Assembly (NCBI RefSeq): GCF_004331265.1
Contig: NZ_SJOO01000002.1
Span: 372,001-436,000 of the forward strand
From: Enterobacter wuhouensis
Lineage (GTDB): Bacteria > Pseudomonadota > Gammaproteobacteria > Enterobacterales > Enterobacteriaceae
Direction: 5' to 3'
Length of the DNA stretch: 64,000 nucleotides
In this document: positions 48,481 through 58,179 of the stretch, one piece after another
Layout of the letters: every line of letters starts with the position of its first letter
Position numbering within the stretch: the first letter of the stretch is position 1
Notes under the pieces: model-generated
Told to the model about the DNA's origin: nothing
Database searches by the model: none
What the model saw: the letters and a program-made list of their open reading frames with translations, nothing else
Position numbers and translations under genes: made by a program

Positions 48481-48585
48481 CGTGCTCGTCCTCTTCAACT
48501 TTATTTAGAAAGGTTAAATAAATGTTGACCCGATTCAGCAGAGAGTTCCAATATAGAAACTATGCTGGTTTGAGACGTTTTTGAT

Positions 48586-49467
48586 ATGGAACTTCGATAT
48601 CTGCGGTATTTTGTCGCCGTGGCACGCGAGCGACACTTCACGAAGGCGGCCAAAGCGCTGGGTATTTCACAGCCTCCTCTGAGTCAGCAGATCAAGCGGC
48701 TCGAAGAGGAAGTGGGCACGCCGCTGTTCAGGCGCCTGACGCGCGGCGTGGAGCTCACCGAGGCGGGAGAAGCCTTCTACGAGGACGCCTGCAAGATCCT
48801 GGCGATGAGCGACGCCGCGCTGGAGAAGGCCCGGGGCATCGCGCGCGGGCTGAACGGCAGCCTGTCGATTGGCATCACCAGCTCCGACGCCTTTCATCCC
48901 AAAATCTTCACCCTGATCCGCCAGTACCAGGTGCAGAACATGGCGGTGCGGGTTCATCAGGTGGAAGCAAACATGTCGTCGCTGATGACGATGCTGGCGG
49001 AGGGGGAGCTGGATATCGCCTTTGTGCGGCTGCCGTGCGAAAGCAGCAAGGCGTTTGACCTGAAAATCCTTGACCGAGAGCCGATGGTGGTGGCGCTGCA
49101 CCGCGACCACCCGCTGGCAGCGTGCGGTGAACTGGCGCTGGAGCAGCTTCGTGATACGCCGGTGGTGCTGTTTCCGCAGGAGGTCGCGCCGGGGCTGTAC
49201 GACCGCGTGTACGGCTGCTGCGAGCGGGCCGGGATTGACGTAAAACGCGCGCTGCAGTCGTCCCAGCTTTCATCTTCTTTGAGCATGGTCTCTGCGGGCG
49301 GCGGGTTCGCCCTGGTGCCGCAGTCGATGGCGGCCATTTCACAGCCGAATGTCACCTACCACGCGCTGAGCGCGCCGGCGCTTTATACCGATATCGCCAT
49401 CTGCTGGCGGCGGTTTGAGCGTTCGCGGACGGTGAAGCGGTTTCTGGCAATGATGAGCGAGGGGTAA
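48586..49467 (+). CDS. budR: LysR-type regulator of the bud operon (BudR/AlsR-like)
   Basis: The 293-residue protein has an N-terminal LysR helix-turn-helix (MELRYLRYFVAVARERHFTK, then AAKALGISQPPLSQQIKRLE) and a periplasmic-binding-type ligand domain from about residue 90. It is transcribed away from budA across a 105-base gap, the usual place for the regulator that activates budABC with acetate. The symbol rests on position and family. Confidence 0.85.
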   Translation: MELRYLRYFVAVARERHFTKAAKALGISQPPLSQQIKRLEEEVGTPLFRRLTRGVELTEAGEAFYEDACKILAMSDAALEKARGIARGLNGSLSIGITSSDAFHPKIFTLIRQYQVQNMAVRVHQVEANMSSLMTMLAEGELDIAFVRLPCESSKAFDLKILDREPMVVALHRDHPLAACGELALEQLRDTPVVLFPQEVAPGLYDRVYGCCERAGIDVKRALQSSQLSSSLSMVSAGGGFALVPQSMAAISQPNVTYHALSAPALYTDIAICWRRFERSRTVKRFLAMMSEG

Positions 49468-49500
49468 CCGCCGCGCCCGGTGGGTTTGGTTGGTGGTTGT

Positions 49501-49535
49501 TGTAGGCCGGATAAGACGTAGCCGCCACCCGGCAA
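49501..49535. repeat. REP unit after the LysR gene
   Basis: TGTAGGCCGGATAAGACGTA then GCCGCCACCCGGCA is a single REP stem. The rest of the 239-base gap up to 49706 shows no gene. Confidence 0.8.
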
Positions 49536-49706
49536 TGCCGATCTGGAAGCCGCCTCGCATACCTGCAAGCAACCTTATGTAATTCAGGGTTATCCCTTTT
49601 AATCCCTTCTTCGCGGTCGTACAGTGCCTGCGTTGCGGCACATCCGTAACCGGGCGTAGGAACCCGTTAGCATAACGTGACATTTCTTACTTAAAGAGGA
49701 TGCTAA

Positions 49707-50162
49707 ATGGCGACTATCCCTGAGTTTTCTTATGCGCTTTCTGAAGAAAGCGCCGTTCATCATCTCATCAACTTACCCGTTTCCGAATCTGCGGATCTCT
49801 TTGAACTGGCCGACGCCTGCACCGCGTATGTGAGCGTGCTGGTGGAAACTGACGACGCAGTGACGTTTGCCACGCTCTGAAAGCGATTGCTGGAGGCGCT
49901 AAAGCGACTGCGTGAATGCTGCGATGCTGAACTCCCGCAGTATCTGGTTGAACAGCTGATTGCGGGGGAGAAGATCAACTCATGCGTGCCGGACTGCTGG
50001 CAGGAGACGACGCTGCAGGTGGACTATGCCGTGGCGTTAACGCTGGCAGTGATGGGCGGAACGCTGCCTGCAAGCGTGGCGAAAGAACTCACCGGGCTGC
50101 TGCATGATATGGTCTGGCTGCTGGCGGAGTTTGTAAAGGAGCCTTATATCACGGCGCACTGA
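49707..50162 (+). pseudogene. Unknown gene broken by one in-frame TGA
   Basis: From ATG 49707, after the good site AAAGAGGA, the frame runs 57 codons (MATIPEFSYALSEESAVHHL...) to TGA at 49878-49880, and then goes on in the same frame for 93 more codons to TGA at 50160. The downstream part is acidic and helix-rich with LLEALKRLRECCDAELPQY and LTGLLHDMVWLLAEFVKEPY. Without the stop this would be one protein of about 151 residues. CGA to TGA is a likely single change (TL[R]KRLLEAL). I do not recognise the family. The second part could also start at TTG 49887, but no ribosome site is seen there. Confidence 0.6.
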
Positions 50163-50420
50163 GGCGGGTGATGGTAGGCCGGGGTTCTGCTGGGTAAGAA
50201 GCGGGATTTCGGTCTTATGCAAAATACAATGTTGTTTGTTGGATGTCTGTGAAGCGCGAAAAGCGGGCATAATGTTGAACTTAAATAATGATCATTTACT
50301 AATCTTGGCGAAAACGGCCCTTAACCCTGACTAGTAAAGACAAGGCAAAATCACGCATCCGGTCGTCAGGTCAAAACATGATATTCTTCAGGATACTTAC
50401 AACCTAAAAGGCGAGTCCGG

Positions 50421-50753
50421 ATGGAAAAGACCTTCACTCCTGAACAAATTAACATTATCAATCGTGTTGTCTTCAGCCATATCGATAAAATGACTGAGGA
50501 AGTGGCTAACATTGTTGAAAAAACAGAGAAAGCCGCGCACCAAGAAATATCAGATTACGGCATAAATATGGCAGATTTTTATCCTGCCAATCAGCCATTT
50601 TTAATGATGACAATCGTACAGACATTGATAGACCGTGTGCATGGTGGGGACATGGCTCTTGCTCAAAAAATGATAACTATGGAAGCGAAAAGACTGAATG
50701 TCAGCGTAAGTGTTGAGGCGGATAAATCAGGGATATCGAGCATGAACGATTAA
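50421..50753 (+). CDS. Hypothetical protein (110 residues)
   Basis: The small soluble protein starts MEKTFTPEQINIINRVVFSH and is mostly helical, with a hydrophobic middle (PFLMMTIVQTLIDRVHGGDM) and a polar C-terminal tail. Codon use is more AT-rich than in the flanking genes. No motif is recognised. The 258 bases before it (50163-50420) hold a partial REP-like GGTAGGCCGGGG near 50173 and otherwise no gene. It converges on the leuE-like gene across a terminator hairpin. Confidence 0.6.
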   Translation: MEKTFTPEQINIINRVVFSHIDKMTEEVANIVEKTEKAAHQEISDYGINMADFYPANQPFLMMTIVQTLIDRVHGGDMALAQKMITMEAKRLNVSVSVEADKSGISSMND

Positions 50754-50851
50754 ATTGCTAATCATGTCCGCTTTTGGCATGAAGCGGATCGCCTGACATA
50801 CTGCGAGGTCTGCTACGAGCGAATAGCAGACGGCCTATCCATCAAAAGAAC

Positions 50852-50878
50852 ATAAAAAAAACCGCCGTGAGGCGGTTT
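50852..50878 (-). terminator. Terminator between the 110-residue gene and the LeuE-like gene
   Basis: On the minus strand, AAACCGCCTCACGGCGGTTT is followed by a further run of T. It ends the LeuE-like gene; the hairpin could also slow transcription from the plus strand. Confidence 0.85.
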
Positions 50879-50888
50879 AGCTGTCTCG

Positions 50889-51533
50889 TTAGGAGGTTGC
50901 GCTTGCGAGTCGCGCTGCAAATCCAATGAAGAACATACCTACCAGCGCGTTTCCAATGGTTGATAATCTACGGTTGCCTTTCAAACGGCTTAGCAGATAA
51001 GAGCCGCAGAAAACGAGAAAGCCGAAATAAACGAGAGTAATTGCGAACATTACTGCTGCCAGAATGATAAAAGCCATCCAGGAGTGTTCAGCCTGAACAT
51101 TAATGAACTGGGCGAAGAAAGAGATATAGAACAGCAGCGTCTTTGGATTCAATAGCGTAACCAACATTCCGCGTCCGATGATCCCCCCGGCATCAGCTGA
51201 AGCTTTCTTTTCCTCACTCGTTTCGACAGCTGGCTTGAAGATAGCGCGTATTGTCTGGACACCGAGATAGAAAAGATAAGCAGCGCCTGCGTACTTGATG
51301 GCGTTAAACAAGGCAGGAGTTGAGCTTATGACCGCCGCCAGCCCACACCATGCCAGCAGAACCAGAATAACGTCGCTCAGCAGAATGGAAAATATTGCAG
51401 CAAAGCCCCGCTTGATGCCGCTGGTAATGCTCGTTTTAATCACGAACATGGTTTCAGGGCCAGGTACAAGGACTATCAGCGTTGCACCAAGCAGGTACGT
51501 CCAGAAATTCACGACACCAAAATCAGCAAACAT
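50889..51533 (-). CDS. LysE/RhtB-family exporter, LeuE-like
   Basis: The 214-residue inner-membrane protein has about six hydrophobic segments and the family pieces LIVLVPGPETMFVIKTSITS (the VPGP motif), TLLNPKTLLFYISFFAQFI and LVGMFFIGFAARLA. The order of motifs is like E. coli LeuE, a leucine exporter. ATG 51533 has GGAG six bases upstream; the GTG at 51539 would add two residues. Amino acid specificity cannot be read from the sequence. Confidence 0.85.
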   Translation of the reverse strand: MFADFGVVNFWTYLLGATLIVLVPGPETMFVIKTSITSGIKRGFAAIFSILLSDVILVLLAWCGLAAVISSTPALFNAIKYAGAAYLFYLGVQTIRAIFKPAVETSEEKKASADAGGIIGRGMLVTLLNPKTLLFYISFFAQFINVQAEHSWMAFIILAAVMFAITLVYFGFLVFCGSYLLSRLKGNRRLSTIGNALVGMFFIGFAARLASATS

Positions 51534-51782
51534 TTTCACTCCGGTTCTCTCGTTTTCAACGAAGCTATTCTAATGTAACCAGCGTAGATGAAAACACATC
51601 ACGGCAACTTTCCTAGTAAGCCAATGTCTGCTGTTGGCACAGAGCGGACATTCATATTCATCTCCCTTCCTCTCTATCGGCCCGCCGCCACTCTCAGGTA
51701 TGAATACGTTTATCACCTTGTTTAGAAAAGCGATGGGCAGCACGGCCGCCCATTACTTTGCCGAACGGAAAAACAGCGGCCG

Positions 51783-52673
51783 TTAACCCGGCCCCTCGCT
51801 CCCCGCCGCCAGCAGCGGCACCACCACGTCGCTGATGGGCACCGCAATACCGTGCCTGCGGCCGTAGCGCTGGATCACGCCGTTGCGGATGTCCCACTCC
51901 ATCGGGCGATCGGCCTGACGGTCAGCAAGGATCGACGTGCCCAAATCCTCAGGCGCACGCTGGAACTTCGCCAGAATATCCTCAGCAACGTCATCGTCCA
52001 GCTTCGCCCCTTCGGCACGGGCGACGGTAAGCCCCTCGCGCAGGTAGGCCAGCGCAAGCTCGCTAATATCCTCGCGCCTGAACATCCCGGCGCGGCGGTT
52101 GGCCAGCACCATCAGCCCGGCGACCGCGTTTTGCAGCAGCTTGCGCCAGGCGACGGTAGGGAAATCTGCCGAGAGCTCAACTTCACAGCGCGTTCCGCGA
52201 AGCGCCTCCACCACCCGCTGCGCCTGCGGCACGTCCGGCAGCGTTAGGCGCGGTTTGGCACGCAGCCAGACGGACGCATCCGGCTCACGCTGGGCCGGAA
52301 ACCACACCACCGACGGCAGCACCGTTGCACCATTAACCAAAGGCTCAAGCTGGGCTTTTTGCTCCACGCCGTTTTGCAGCGCGCAGACCACGGTATTTTC
52401 ATCGCACAGCGCGCGCAGCCATCCGGCGCTGTCGGCATTTTGCGTCGTCTTTACCGCCACGAAAACGAGATCGACGGGGCGCGTAATGACGGACGGATCG
52501 GTCAATACCGGGCCGGGCACCACGGTTTCGCCCCCGTCGTGGCGAAGACGCAACTCTGGATGCGCGGTGCGTCCGCACAGCAGCGGCGTACGGCCCGCGT
52601 CATGCAGTACCGCGGCGATGGTGGTCCCAATTGCGCCAGGCCCAATCAGCGCAATCACTGGATTGTCAGACAT
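51783..52673 (-). CDS. Ketopantoate reductase-family oxidoreductase (PanE/ApbA-like)
   Basis: The 296-residue protein has an N-terminal Rossmann motif GPGAIGTT at residue 11, the KTTQN block (VAVKTTQNADSAGW; Lys equivalent to the PanE VKTWQ motif), ALQNGVEQKA, and the catalytic Lys region in AWRKLLQNAVAGLMVLANRR. It is likely a cytoplasmic NADPH-dependent reductase, a paralogue of PanE; the substrate is not known. It is divergent from ybdK across 105 bases. Confidence 0.85.
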   Translation of the reverse strand: MSDNPVIALIGPGAIGTTIAAVLHDAGRTPLLCGRTAHPELRLRHDGGETVVPGPVLTDPSVITRPVDLVFVAVKTTQNADSAGWLRALCDENTVVCALQNGVEQKAQLEPLVNGATVLPSVVWFPAQREPDASVWLRAKPRLTLPDVPQAQRVVEALRGTRCEVELSADFPTVAWRKLLQNAVAGLMVLANRRAGMFRREDISELALAYLREGLTVARAEGAKLDDDVAEDILAKFQRAPEDLGTSILADRQADRPMEWDIRNGVIQRYGRRHGIAVPISDVVVPLLAAGSEGPG

Positions 52674-52740
52674 GGTTAACTCCCCTTTTCGCTAAGCCTG
52701 CTAACAGTTATACCACCCTGAAAAGTGAGCGCCACGTCGT

Positions 52741-52750
52741 TGTCTATACT
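52741..52750 (+). promoter_or_regulatory. Sigma-S/extended -10 type promoter for ybdK
   Basis: TGTCTATACT, followed by CAAC, lies 28 bases before the ybdK ATG. It matches an extended -10 with the CTATACT core favoured by sigma S. No clear -35 box is seen. Confidence 0.45.
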
Positions 52751-52778
52751 CAACACACAACAGCCAACGGAGTGCACC

Positions 52779-53900
52779 ATGCCCCTACCCGACTTTAAAT
52801 CCTCTGAACCCTACACCCTCGGCATCGAGCTCGAACTACAGGTGGTTAACCCGCCGGGCTACGACCTGAGCCAGGACTCCTCCGCGCTCATCGCCGCCGT
52901 CAAAGACGACATCAAAGGTGGCGAAGTCAAACACGACATCACCGAGAGCATGCTCGAAATCGCCACCGGCGTGTGCCAGACCATCGACCAGGCGGCGGCG
53001 CAGTTCTCGGTGATGCAGCAGAGCATCCTGCGCGCGTCGGCGGAGCAGCATATCCAGATCTGCGGCGGCGGGACGCACCCGTTCCAGAAGTGGCAGCGTC
53101 AGGAGGTGTGCGACGACGAGCGCTATAACGTCACGCTGGAGCGCTTTGGCTATCTGATTTTGCAGGCGACGGTGTTCGGCCAGCACGTGCACGTCGGCTG
53201 CCGGACCGGAGACGACGCGATTTATCTGCTGCACGGCCTGTCGCGCTTCGTGCCGCACTTTATCGCCCTGGCGGCCGCCTCGCCGTATATGCAGGGCACC
53301 GACACGAAGTTCTCCTCATCGCGGCTCAACATCTTCTCAGGCTTTCCGGATAACGGCCAGATGCCGTGGGTCAACAGCTGGCAGGAGTTCGAGGGGCTGT
53401 TCCGCCGCCTGAGTTCCACCAGCATGATCGACAGCATTAAGGATCTGCACTGGGACATCCGCCCCAGCCCGCACTTCGGCACCGTGGAGGTGCGGGTGAT
53501 GGATACGCCGCTGACGCTCGGCCACGCGATTAACATCGCCGGGCTTATTCAGGCGACGTCGCATTGGCTGCTAACCACGCGGCCCTATAAGCATCAGGAA
53601 AAAGATTTTCTGCTGTACCGCTTTAACCGTTTTCAGGCGTGTCGCTACGGGCTGGAGGGGATCCTGACGGACGTGCACACCGGTGAGCACAAAACCGTGG
53701 CGGAAGACATTTCGTGGCTGCTGGAGCAGGTTGCGCCGTCGGCCGAGAAGCTCGGCGCGACGAGCGCGATCAATGAAATTGCCCTGCTGTTAAAGCAGGG
53801 CAAGAGCGAGGCGCAGCGCATGCGGGAGTTTATCGCCGACGGCGGCTCGCTGATTTCTCTGGTGCAGAAGCACTGCGAGCTGTGGGCGACGAGTCCGTAA
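52779..53900 (+). CDS. ybdK: Carboxylate-amine ligase YbdK (GCS2 family)
   Basis: The 373-residue protein belongs to the GCS2 family of weak glutamate-cysteine ligases. It has [20 protein letters not shown] (nucleotide and metal Glu region), [40 protein letters not shown] and [20 protein letters not shown], all nearly as in E. coli YbdK. ATG 52779 (MPLPDFK) is used; the in-frame upstream ATG at 52725 is within the control region. The last 71 bases overlap the convergent RND gene. Confidence 0.94.
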   Translation: MPLPDFKSSEPYTLGIELELQVVNPPGYDLSQDSSALIAAVKDDIKGGEVKHDITESMLEIATGVCQTIDQAAAQFSVMQQSILRASAEQHIQICGGGTHPFQKWQRQEVCDDERYNVTLERFGYLILQATVFGQHVHVGCRTGDDAIYLLHGLSRFVPHFIALAAASPYMQGTDTKFSSSRLNIFSGFPDNGQMPWVNSWQEFEGLFRRLSSTSMIDSIKDLHWDIRPSPHFGTVEVRVMDTPLTLGHAINIAGLIQATSHWLLTTRPYKHQEKDFLLYRFNRFQACRYGLEGILTDVHTGEHKTVAEDISWLLEQVAPSAEKLGATSAINEIALLLKQGKSEAQRMREFIADGGSLISLVQKHCELWATSP

Positions 53901-56900
53901 GGCCGTGACCCCACTCGCGCAGGCGCTGGAACAGCACGAACAGCGCCGGGATAAACAGGATCCCTACCACGGTTGCCACCAGCATGCCGCTGAACACCGT
54001 GGTGCCGATGATGCGGCGGCTCTGGGCACCGGCCCCGGTTGCCAGCATCATGGGCAGGACGCCAATGATGAACGACACGGCGGTCATCATCACCGCGCGG
54101 AAGCGGCGCGAGGCCCCTTCCCTTGCGGCATCGACAATCGTCATCCCGTCCATGCGCCGCGCGCGGGCAAACTCCACGATAAGAATTGCGTTTTTAGCCG
54201 CTAGCGCGATCAGCAGCACCAGGCCTATCTGCACGTACACGTCGTTGGCGTAGCCCGCTAACCACAGCCAGACCAGCGCCCCGCCGATGGCGAACAGCAC
54301 CGAGAGCATCACGCTCGCCGGGAGCGTCCAGCTCTCGTACTGGGCGACGAGGAACAGCCACGCCATCACCACCGCCGCCAGCACGATCCATATCGCCTGG
54401 TTGCCGGTCTGCTGCTCCTGATACGACATGCCGCTCCAGGCGTAGTCGTATCCCGCTGGCAGATTCTCCGCCAGAAGCTCGCCCATCGCCGCCATCGCGG
54501 TGCTGCTGCTCACCCCAGCCGCCGCCGAGCCGCTCACCGACACGGACGGGAACTGGTTGTACTGCTGCAGAAATGGCGCGCCGACGGTCGGCGTGATGGT
54601 GACGAGGTTGCTCAGGCGCACCCGCTCGCCGCTGTTGCTGCGCACGAACAGCTCGCTTATCTGCTCGGCGCGCTCGCGCCACTGCATCTCGTTCTGCATC
54701 ACCACGTGGTAAACGCGGTTGTTGACGCTGAAATCCCCGGCGCGCGTGCCGCCAAAGGCGGTCTGCAGGCTGCTGAAGATGCGCGACACCGGCACATCGA
54801 GGCGCGCGGCACGCTCGCGGTCAACGGTCAGCGTCAGCTGCGGCACGTTGCTGCTCCAGGTGGTGAACACGCGGCTCAGCTGCGGATGCTGGTTGGCTTT
54901 CGCCAGCACCTCGCGCGTCACGCGCTCCAGCTCCGCCGGGCTCTGCCCCGCCTGCGCCTGAATGCGCAGGTCGAAGCCGGAGGCGTTGCCCAGCCCCGGC
55001 AGCGTCGGCGGCGCGAAGGTCATGATGGTTGCTTCCGGCAGAGCCAGCAGTTGGCGCTGCAGGGTGCCCATCACCTCGTCCAGCGGCGGGCGCTCGCTCC
55101 AGTCTTTGAGCATGATGGAGATAAACCCGCCGTTGGAGGCGCTGGTGCCGTTGAGGATGTTAAACCCGGACACCTGAATCACGTCCTCCACCGCCGGATT
55201 TTTGATTATTAATTCGCGCGCCGTGGTCATCACCGCCTCGGTGCGCTCCAGCGAGGCCGCTTCCGGCAGCTGGACGCTGGCGAAGAAGTAGCCCTGGTCT
55301 TCCTGCGGCAGGAAGCCTTTTGGCATCGACGTAAAGCTGAACGCCACCACCGCCGCCGCGCCCGAGGTAGCCAGCAGCGCCAGCCACGGGCGCTGGTTTA
55401 ATACGTTCACGATGCGGGTGTAGAAACCGCGCGTGGCGTCCAGCCCGCGGTTAAAGGCGCGATAAACCGCGGCAGGTTTTTCCGGGCGCGGACGCAGCAG
55501 CATCGCGCACAGAGCGGGCGTCAGGGTGAGCGCCACCAGGCTTGAGAGCGTGACGGCGGTGGAGAGCGTCACCGCGAACTGGCGGTACAGCTCGCCGACA
55601 ATCCCCGGCAGGAGCGCCACCGGCACAAACACCGCCAGCAGCACCAGCGTCGTCGCGATGACCGGCCCGGCGATCTGGCGCAACGCCAGCGCGGTCGCCG
55701 CCGTGCGGCTCTGCCCTTCCGCCATCAGCGTTTCGACGCTCTCCACCACCACGATGGCGTCATCCACCACCATGGTCAGCGCCAGAATAATGGCGAACAG
55801 GCTGAGGGTGTTGGCGGAGTAGCCGAGCGTGTAGAGCACCGCGAAGGTGCCCACCAGCGACACCGGAATGGCGAGCGCGACAATCAGCGTCGCGCGCCAG
55901 CTTTGCAGGAACAGGGAAACGACCACCACAACCGCCAGCATGGTGAGCGCCAGCGAGACGCCGATCTCTTTAATGGTGGCGGCAACAAAGGAGGTGGTGT
56001 CGAATTTCACCTCGTAGACCAGGTCGTCCGGGAAGCGCGTCGAGAGGCGCTCCAGCTCCGCGCGCACCGCATCGGCCACGCGCAGGGCGTTGGCGGACGG
56101 CGTCGGGTAGATGCCGAGGTAGGCGGAGTCGTGCCCGTTCAGCTGCGCGCCGGAACTGTAGCTGCGCGAGCCGAGCTCGATGGTGGCGACGTCCTTCAGG
56201 CGCACCAGCTGGCCCATCTCGCCCGCTCGGATAATGATGTCGGCAAAGTCTTCGGCCTGATTCAGGCGCCCCAGCCCGTTAATGGTCAGGGTCTGCTGCT
56301 GGCCGTTAAACACCGGCGGCGTGCCGACCTGGCCTGCCGCCCCCTGCACGTTCTGCTCGCGCAGCGCCTGCGCCACGTCGTCGGTGGTGACGTTCAGGGC
56401 GTTCATGCGGTCCGGACGCAGCCAGATGCGCATGCTGTAGTCGCGCGCGCCAAACATCTGCACCTGCCCGACGCCCGGCAGGCGTGACAGCGCCTCACGC
56501 ACCTGGGTACTGGCGTAGTTGCTGACGAACAGCGGCGTGTGGGTGTTGTTCGGTGAGTAAAGACTTACCCCCATCATCAGGTTGGTGGCGCGCTTGCGGA
56601 CCTGCACGCCGTTTTGCTGCGCCTCGGTCGGCAGCTGCGCCACGGCCTGCGCCACGCGGTTCTGCACGTCGATGGCGGCGAGGTCCGGATCGGTCCCCGC
56701 CGCAAAGGTGATGTTCAGGCTGTACGTGCCTTCGTCCGAGCTGGTGGACTCCATATAGAGCATGTGATCCACGCCGTTCAGCTGGGTCTCCAGCGGCGTG
56801 GCTATCGCTTCTGCCACGTCAGCCGAGCTGGCGCCGGGCCATGAAGCTGACACATTCACCACCGGCGGCGTGATCTGCGGGTACTGCTCTACGGGAATAA

Positions 56901-56985
56901 TCCTCAGCGCGATGGCCCCCAGCAGGGTGATGACCAGCGCAATCACCATCGCGAAGCGCGGGCGTTTGATGAAAAACGTCAGCAT
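53830..56985 (-). CDS. RND efflux transporter permease (HAE1 family)
   Basis: The 1051-residue protein has the RND layout: [20 protein letters not shown] at the N terminus, two large periplasmic loops, and 12 membrane helices, with the proton relay in [12 protein letters not shown] (TM4 Asp pair) and the TM10 region [18 protein letters not shown]. It should export drugs or other amphiphiles with the fusion protein encoded upstream. It resembles AcrB broadly but not OqxB from memory; an Eef-type pump is possible. No outer-membrane partner gene lies here, so TolC is likely used. Its basic tail ([13 protein letters not shown]) is coded inside the 3' end of ybdK. Confidence 0.9.
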   Translation of the reverse strand: MLTFFIKRPRFAMVIALVITLLGAIALRIIPVEQYPQITPPVVNVSASWPGASSADVAEAIATPLETQLNGVDHMLYMESTSSDEGTYSLNITFAAGTDPDLAAIDVQNRVAQAVAQLPTEAQQNGVQVRKRATNLMMGVSLYSPNNTHTPLFVSNYASTQVREALSRLPGVGQVQMFGARDYSMRIWLRPDRMNALNVTTDDVAQALREQNVQGAAGQVGTPPVFNGQQQTLTINGLGRLNQAEDFADIIIRAGEMGQLVRLKDVATIELGSRSYSSGAQLNGHDSAYLGIYPTPSANALRVADAVRAELERLSTRFPDDLVYEVKFDTTSFVAATIKEIGVSLALTMLAVVVVVSLFLQSWRATLIVALAIPVSLVGTFAVLYTLGYSANTLSLFAIILALTMVVDDAIVVVESVETLMAEGQSRTAATALALRQIAGPVIATTLVLLAVFVPVALLPGIVGELYRQFAVTLSTAVTLSSLVALTLTPALCAMLLRPRPEKPAAVYRAFNRGLDATRGFYTRIVNVLNQRPWLALLATSGAAAVVAFSFTSMPKGFLPQEDQGYFFASVQLPEAASLERTEAVMTTARELIIKNPAVEDVIQVSGFNILNGTSASNGGFISIMLKDWSERPPLDEVMGTLQRQLLALPEATIMTFAPPTLPGLGNASGFDLRIQAQAGQSPAELERVTREVLAKANQHPQLSRVFTTWSSNVPQLTLTVDRERAARLDVPVSRIFSSLQTAFGGTRAGDFSVNNRVYHVVMQNEMQWRERAEQISELFVRSNSGERVRLSNLVTITPTVGAPFLQQYNQFPSVSVSGSAAAGVSSSTAMAAMGELLAENLPAGYDYAWSGMSYQEQQTGNQAIWIVLAAVVMAWLFLVAQYESWTLPASVMLSVLFAIGGALVWLWLAGYANDVYVQIGLVLLIALAAKNAILIVEFARARRMDGMTIVDAAREGASRRFRAVMMTAVSFIIGVLPMMLATGAGAQSRRIIGTTVFSGMLVATVVGILFIPALFVLFQRLREWGHGLTDSSPTARSASAPEKSASRRRR

Positions 56986-56994
56986 GATGGCTCC

Positions 56995-58059
56995 TTAATT
57001 CAGTATCTGGACGGCGGCGCCGGGCTGCACGCGCTGCGCGCCATCAGTAATCGCTCGCTCACCGGGCTTCACGCCGGATGAAATCTGGAACTGCTGGCCA
57101 ATCTGTCCGGCGACCTGTAGCGGACGCATTTCGGCTTTGCCGTCGGCGTTAACCACCCAGGCAAAGAACCCGTCGCCGTTCTGCTGTACGGCAGCGGCGG
57201 GCAGGGTCAGGACAGGCTGCTCGCTGGTCGGGCGCAGGTAGACGTTAACGTTACCGCCGGGCAGGAGCTGATGGCGCGGGTTAGCGAACTCGGCGCGCAG
57301 CATCACGCTGGCGGTGCGCGGGTCGATGCGGTTGTCCACGGAGGTCAGTTCACCGCTGACGCGCTGGCCGTTGCTGTCGATAAGCGCCTGCCAGGCCTTT
57401 TTCATGGAGTTAATATCAGGATGCTGTCCGGCTTTGGTGGCAAAGGCTCCCTCTTCCAGCGCAAAGGCGATGCGGATGGGATCGAGCTGCACGACCTCCA
57501 CCAGCACGCCGCTTGCGGGGTTGACCAGGCTGCCGACGTGGAAGTTGCTGTGCCCCACGCGCCCGTCAATCGGCGAGGTGATTCGGGTATAGCTCAGGGT
57601 GACGTTGCGGGTTTCGAGACGTGCTTTCGCCTGCTCCAGCGCCGCGCTGGCGACGTCGCGCTGCATGCGGGCGTTATCCACGTCGTGACGGCTGATGGCG
57701 TTGCTGCTGCCCAGGCTTTCAAAGCGGGAAAGCTGCTGCTGCGCCTGGCGCAGCGTGGCTTCTGCACTTTTTACTTCGGCCTGCGCCAGACGCACCGCGG
57801 CGCGCGGCTCGGCATCGTCCAGCTCGAACAGCACATCGCCTTTTTTCACGTACTGTCCGTCGCGGAACGGGGCTTTGACGATTGCGCCTTCCGTACGCGC
57901 GCGCAGCTCAACGGTGTGGATAGCCTCAATGCGGCCCGGGATCTGGCGCTCGGCGGCGTGGGCGGTCTGCTCCACGGCGGCGACGCGAACGGGAATGGCG
58001 GCGGCGAAGGCGGGTTGCAGGGTGCAGGCGAGGAGCGCGAACAGGAGTGGGAGTTTCAT
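56995..58059 (-). CDS. RND efflux membrane fusion protein
   Basis: The 354-residue periplasmic adaptor has a signal peptide (MKLPLLFALLACTLQPAFAA), a lipoyl half-motif (AIVKAPFRDGQYVKKGDVLF), a helical hairpin of about residues 90-160 and the second lipoyl half ITSPIDGRVGHSNFHVGSLV, then the beta barrel. The signal has no clear lipobox, unlike AcrA; ACTLQ near residue 11 is not a good one. It starts the two-gene operon and precedes the RND gene by nine bases. Confidence 0.9.
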   Translation of the reverse strand: MKLPLLFALLACTLQPAFAAAIPVRVAAVEQTAHAAERQIPGRIEAIHTVELRARTEGAIVKAPFRDGQYVKKGDVLFELDDAEPRAAVRLAQAEVKSAEATLRQAQQQLSRFESLGSSNAISRHDVDNARMQRDVASAALEQAKARLETRNVTLSYTRITSPIDGRVGHSNFHVGSLVNPASGVLVEVVQLDPIRIAFALEEGAFATKAGQHPDINSMKKAWQALIDSNGQRVSGELTSVDNRIDPRTASVMLRAEFANPRHQLLPGGNVNVYLRPTSEQPVLTLPAAAVQQNGDGFFAWVVNADGKAEMRPLQVAGQIGQQFQISSGVKPGERAITDGAQRVQPGAAVQILN

Positions 58060-58078
58060 GGGAGTACCTCAGATGTGT

Positions 58079-58160
58079 TCCCCTCACCCTAACCCTCTCC
58101 CCAAAGGGGAGAGGGAACTTGAACACCCTCTCCCCTTTGGGGAGAGGGCAGGGTGAGGGG
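58079..58160. repeat. Two opposed CCCTCTCCCC/GGGGAGAGGG palindromes
   Basis: CCCTCACCCTAACCCTCTCC...GGGGAGAGGG is followed by ACCCTCTCCCCTTTGGGGAG...GGGTGAGGGG. The pair lies between the ATPase stop and the start of the downstream efflux operon, both on the minus strand. Confidence 0.8.
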
Positions 58161-58179
58161 TAAGGTTTTAAGGTTTTCG

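Noticed and set aside
49878..49880. Selenocysteine at the in-frame TGA
   Set aside because: No SECIS-like hairpin is evident just downstream and the context fits a simple CGA to TGA change.
51694..51897. A 67-codon minus-strand frame at the end of the PanE-like gene
   Set aside because: It overlaps the end of the certain gene in another frame, with no ribosome site or conserved feature.
53830..58059. Calling the RND pair OqxAB
   Set aside because: The permease N terminus and loop sequences do not match OqxB as I recall it, so only the family is given.
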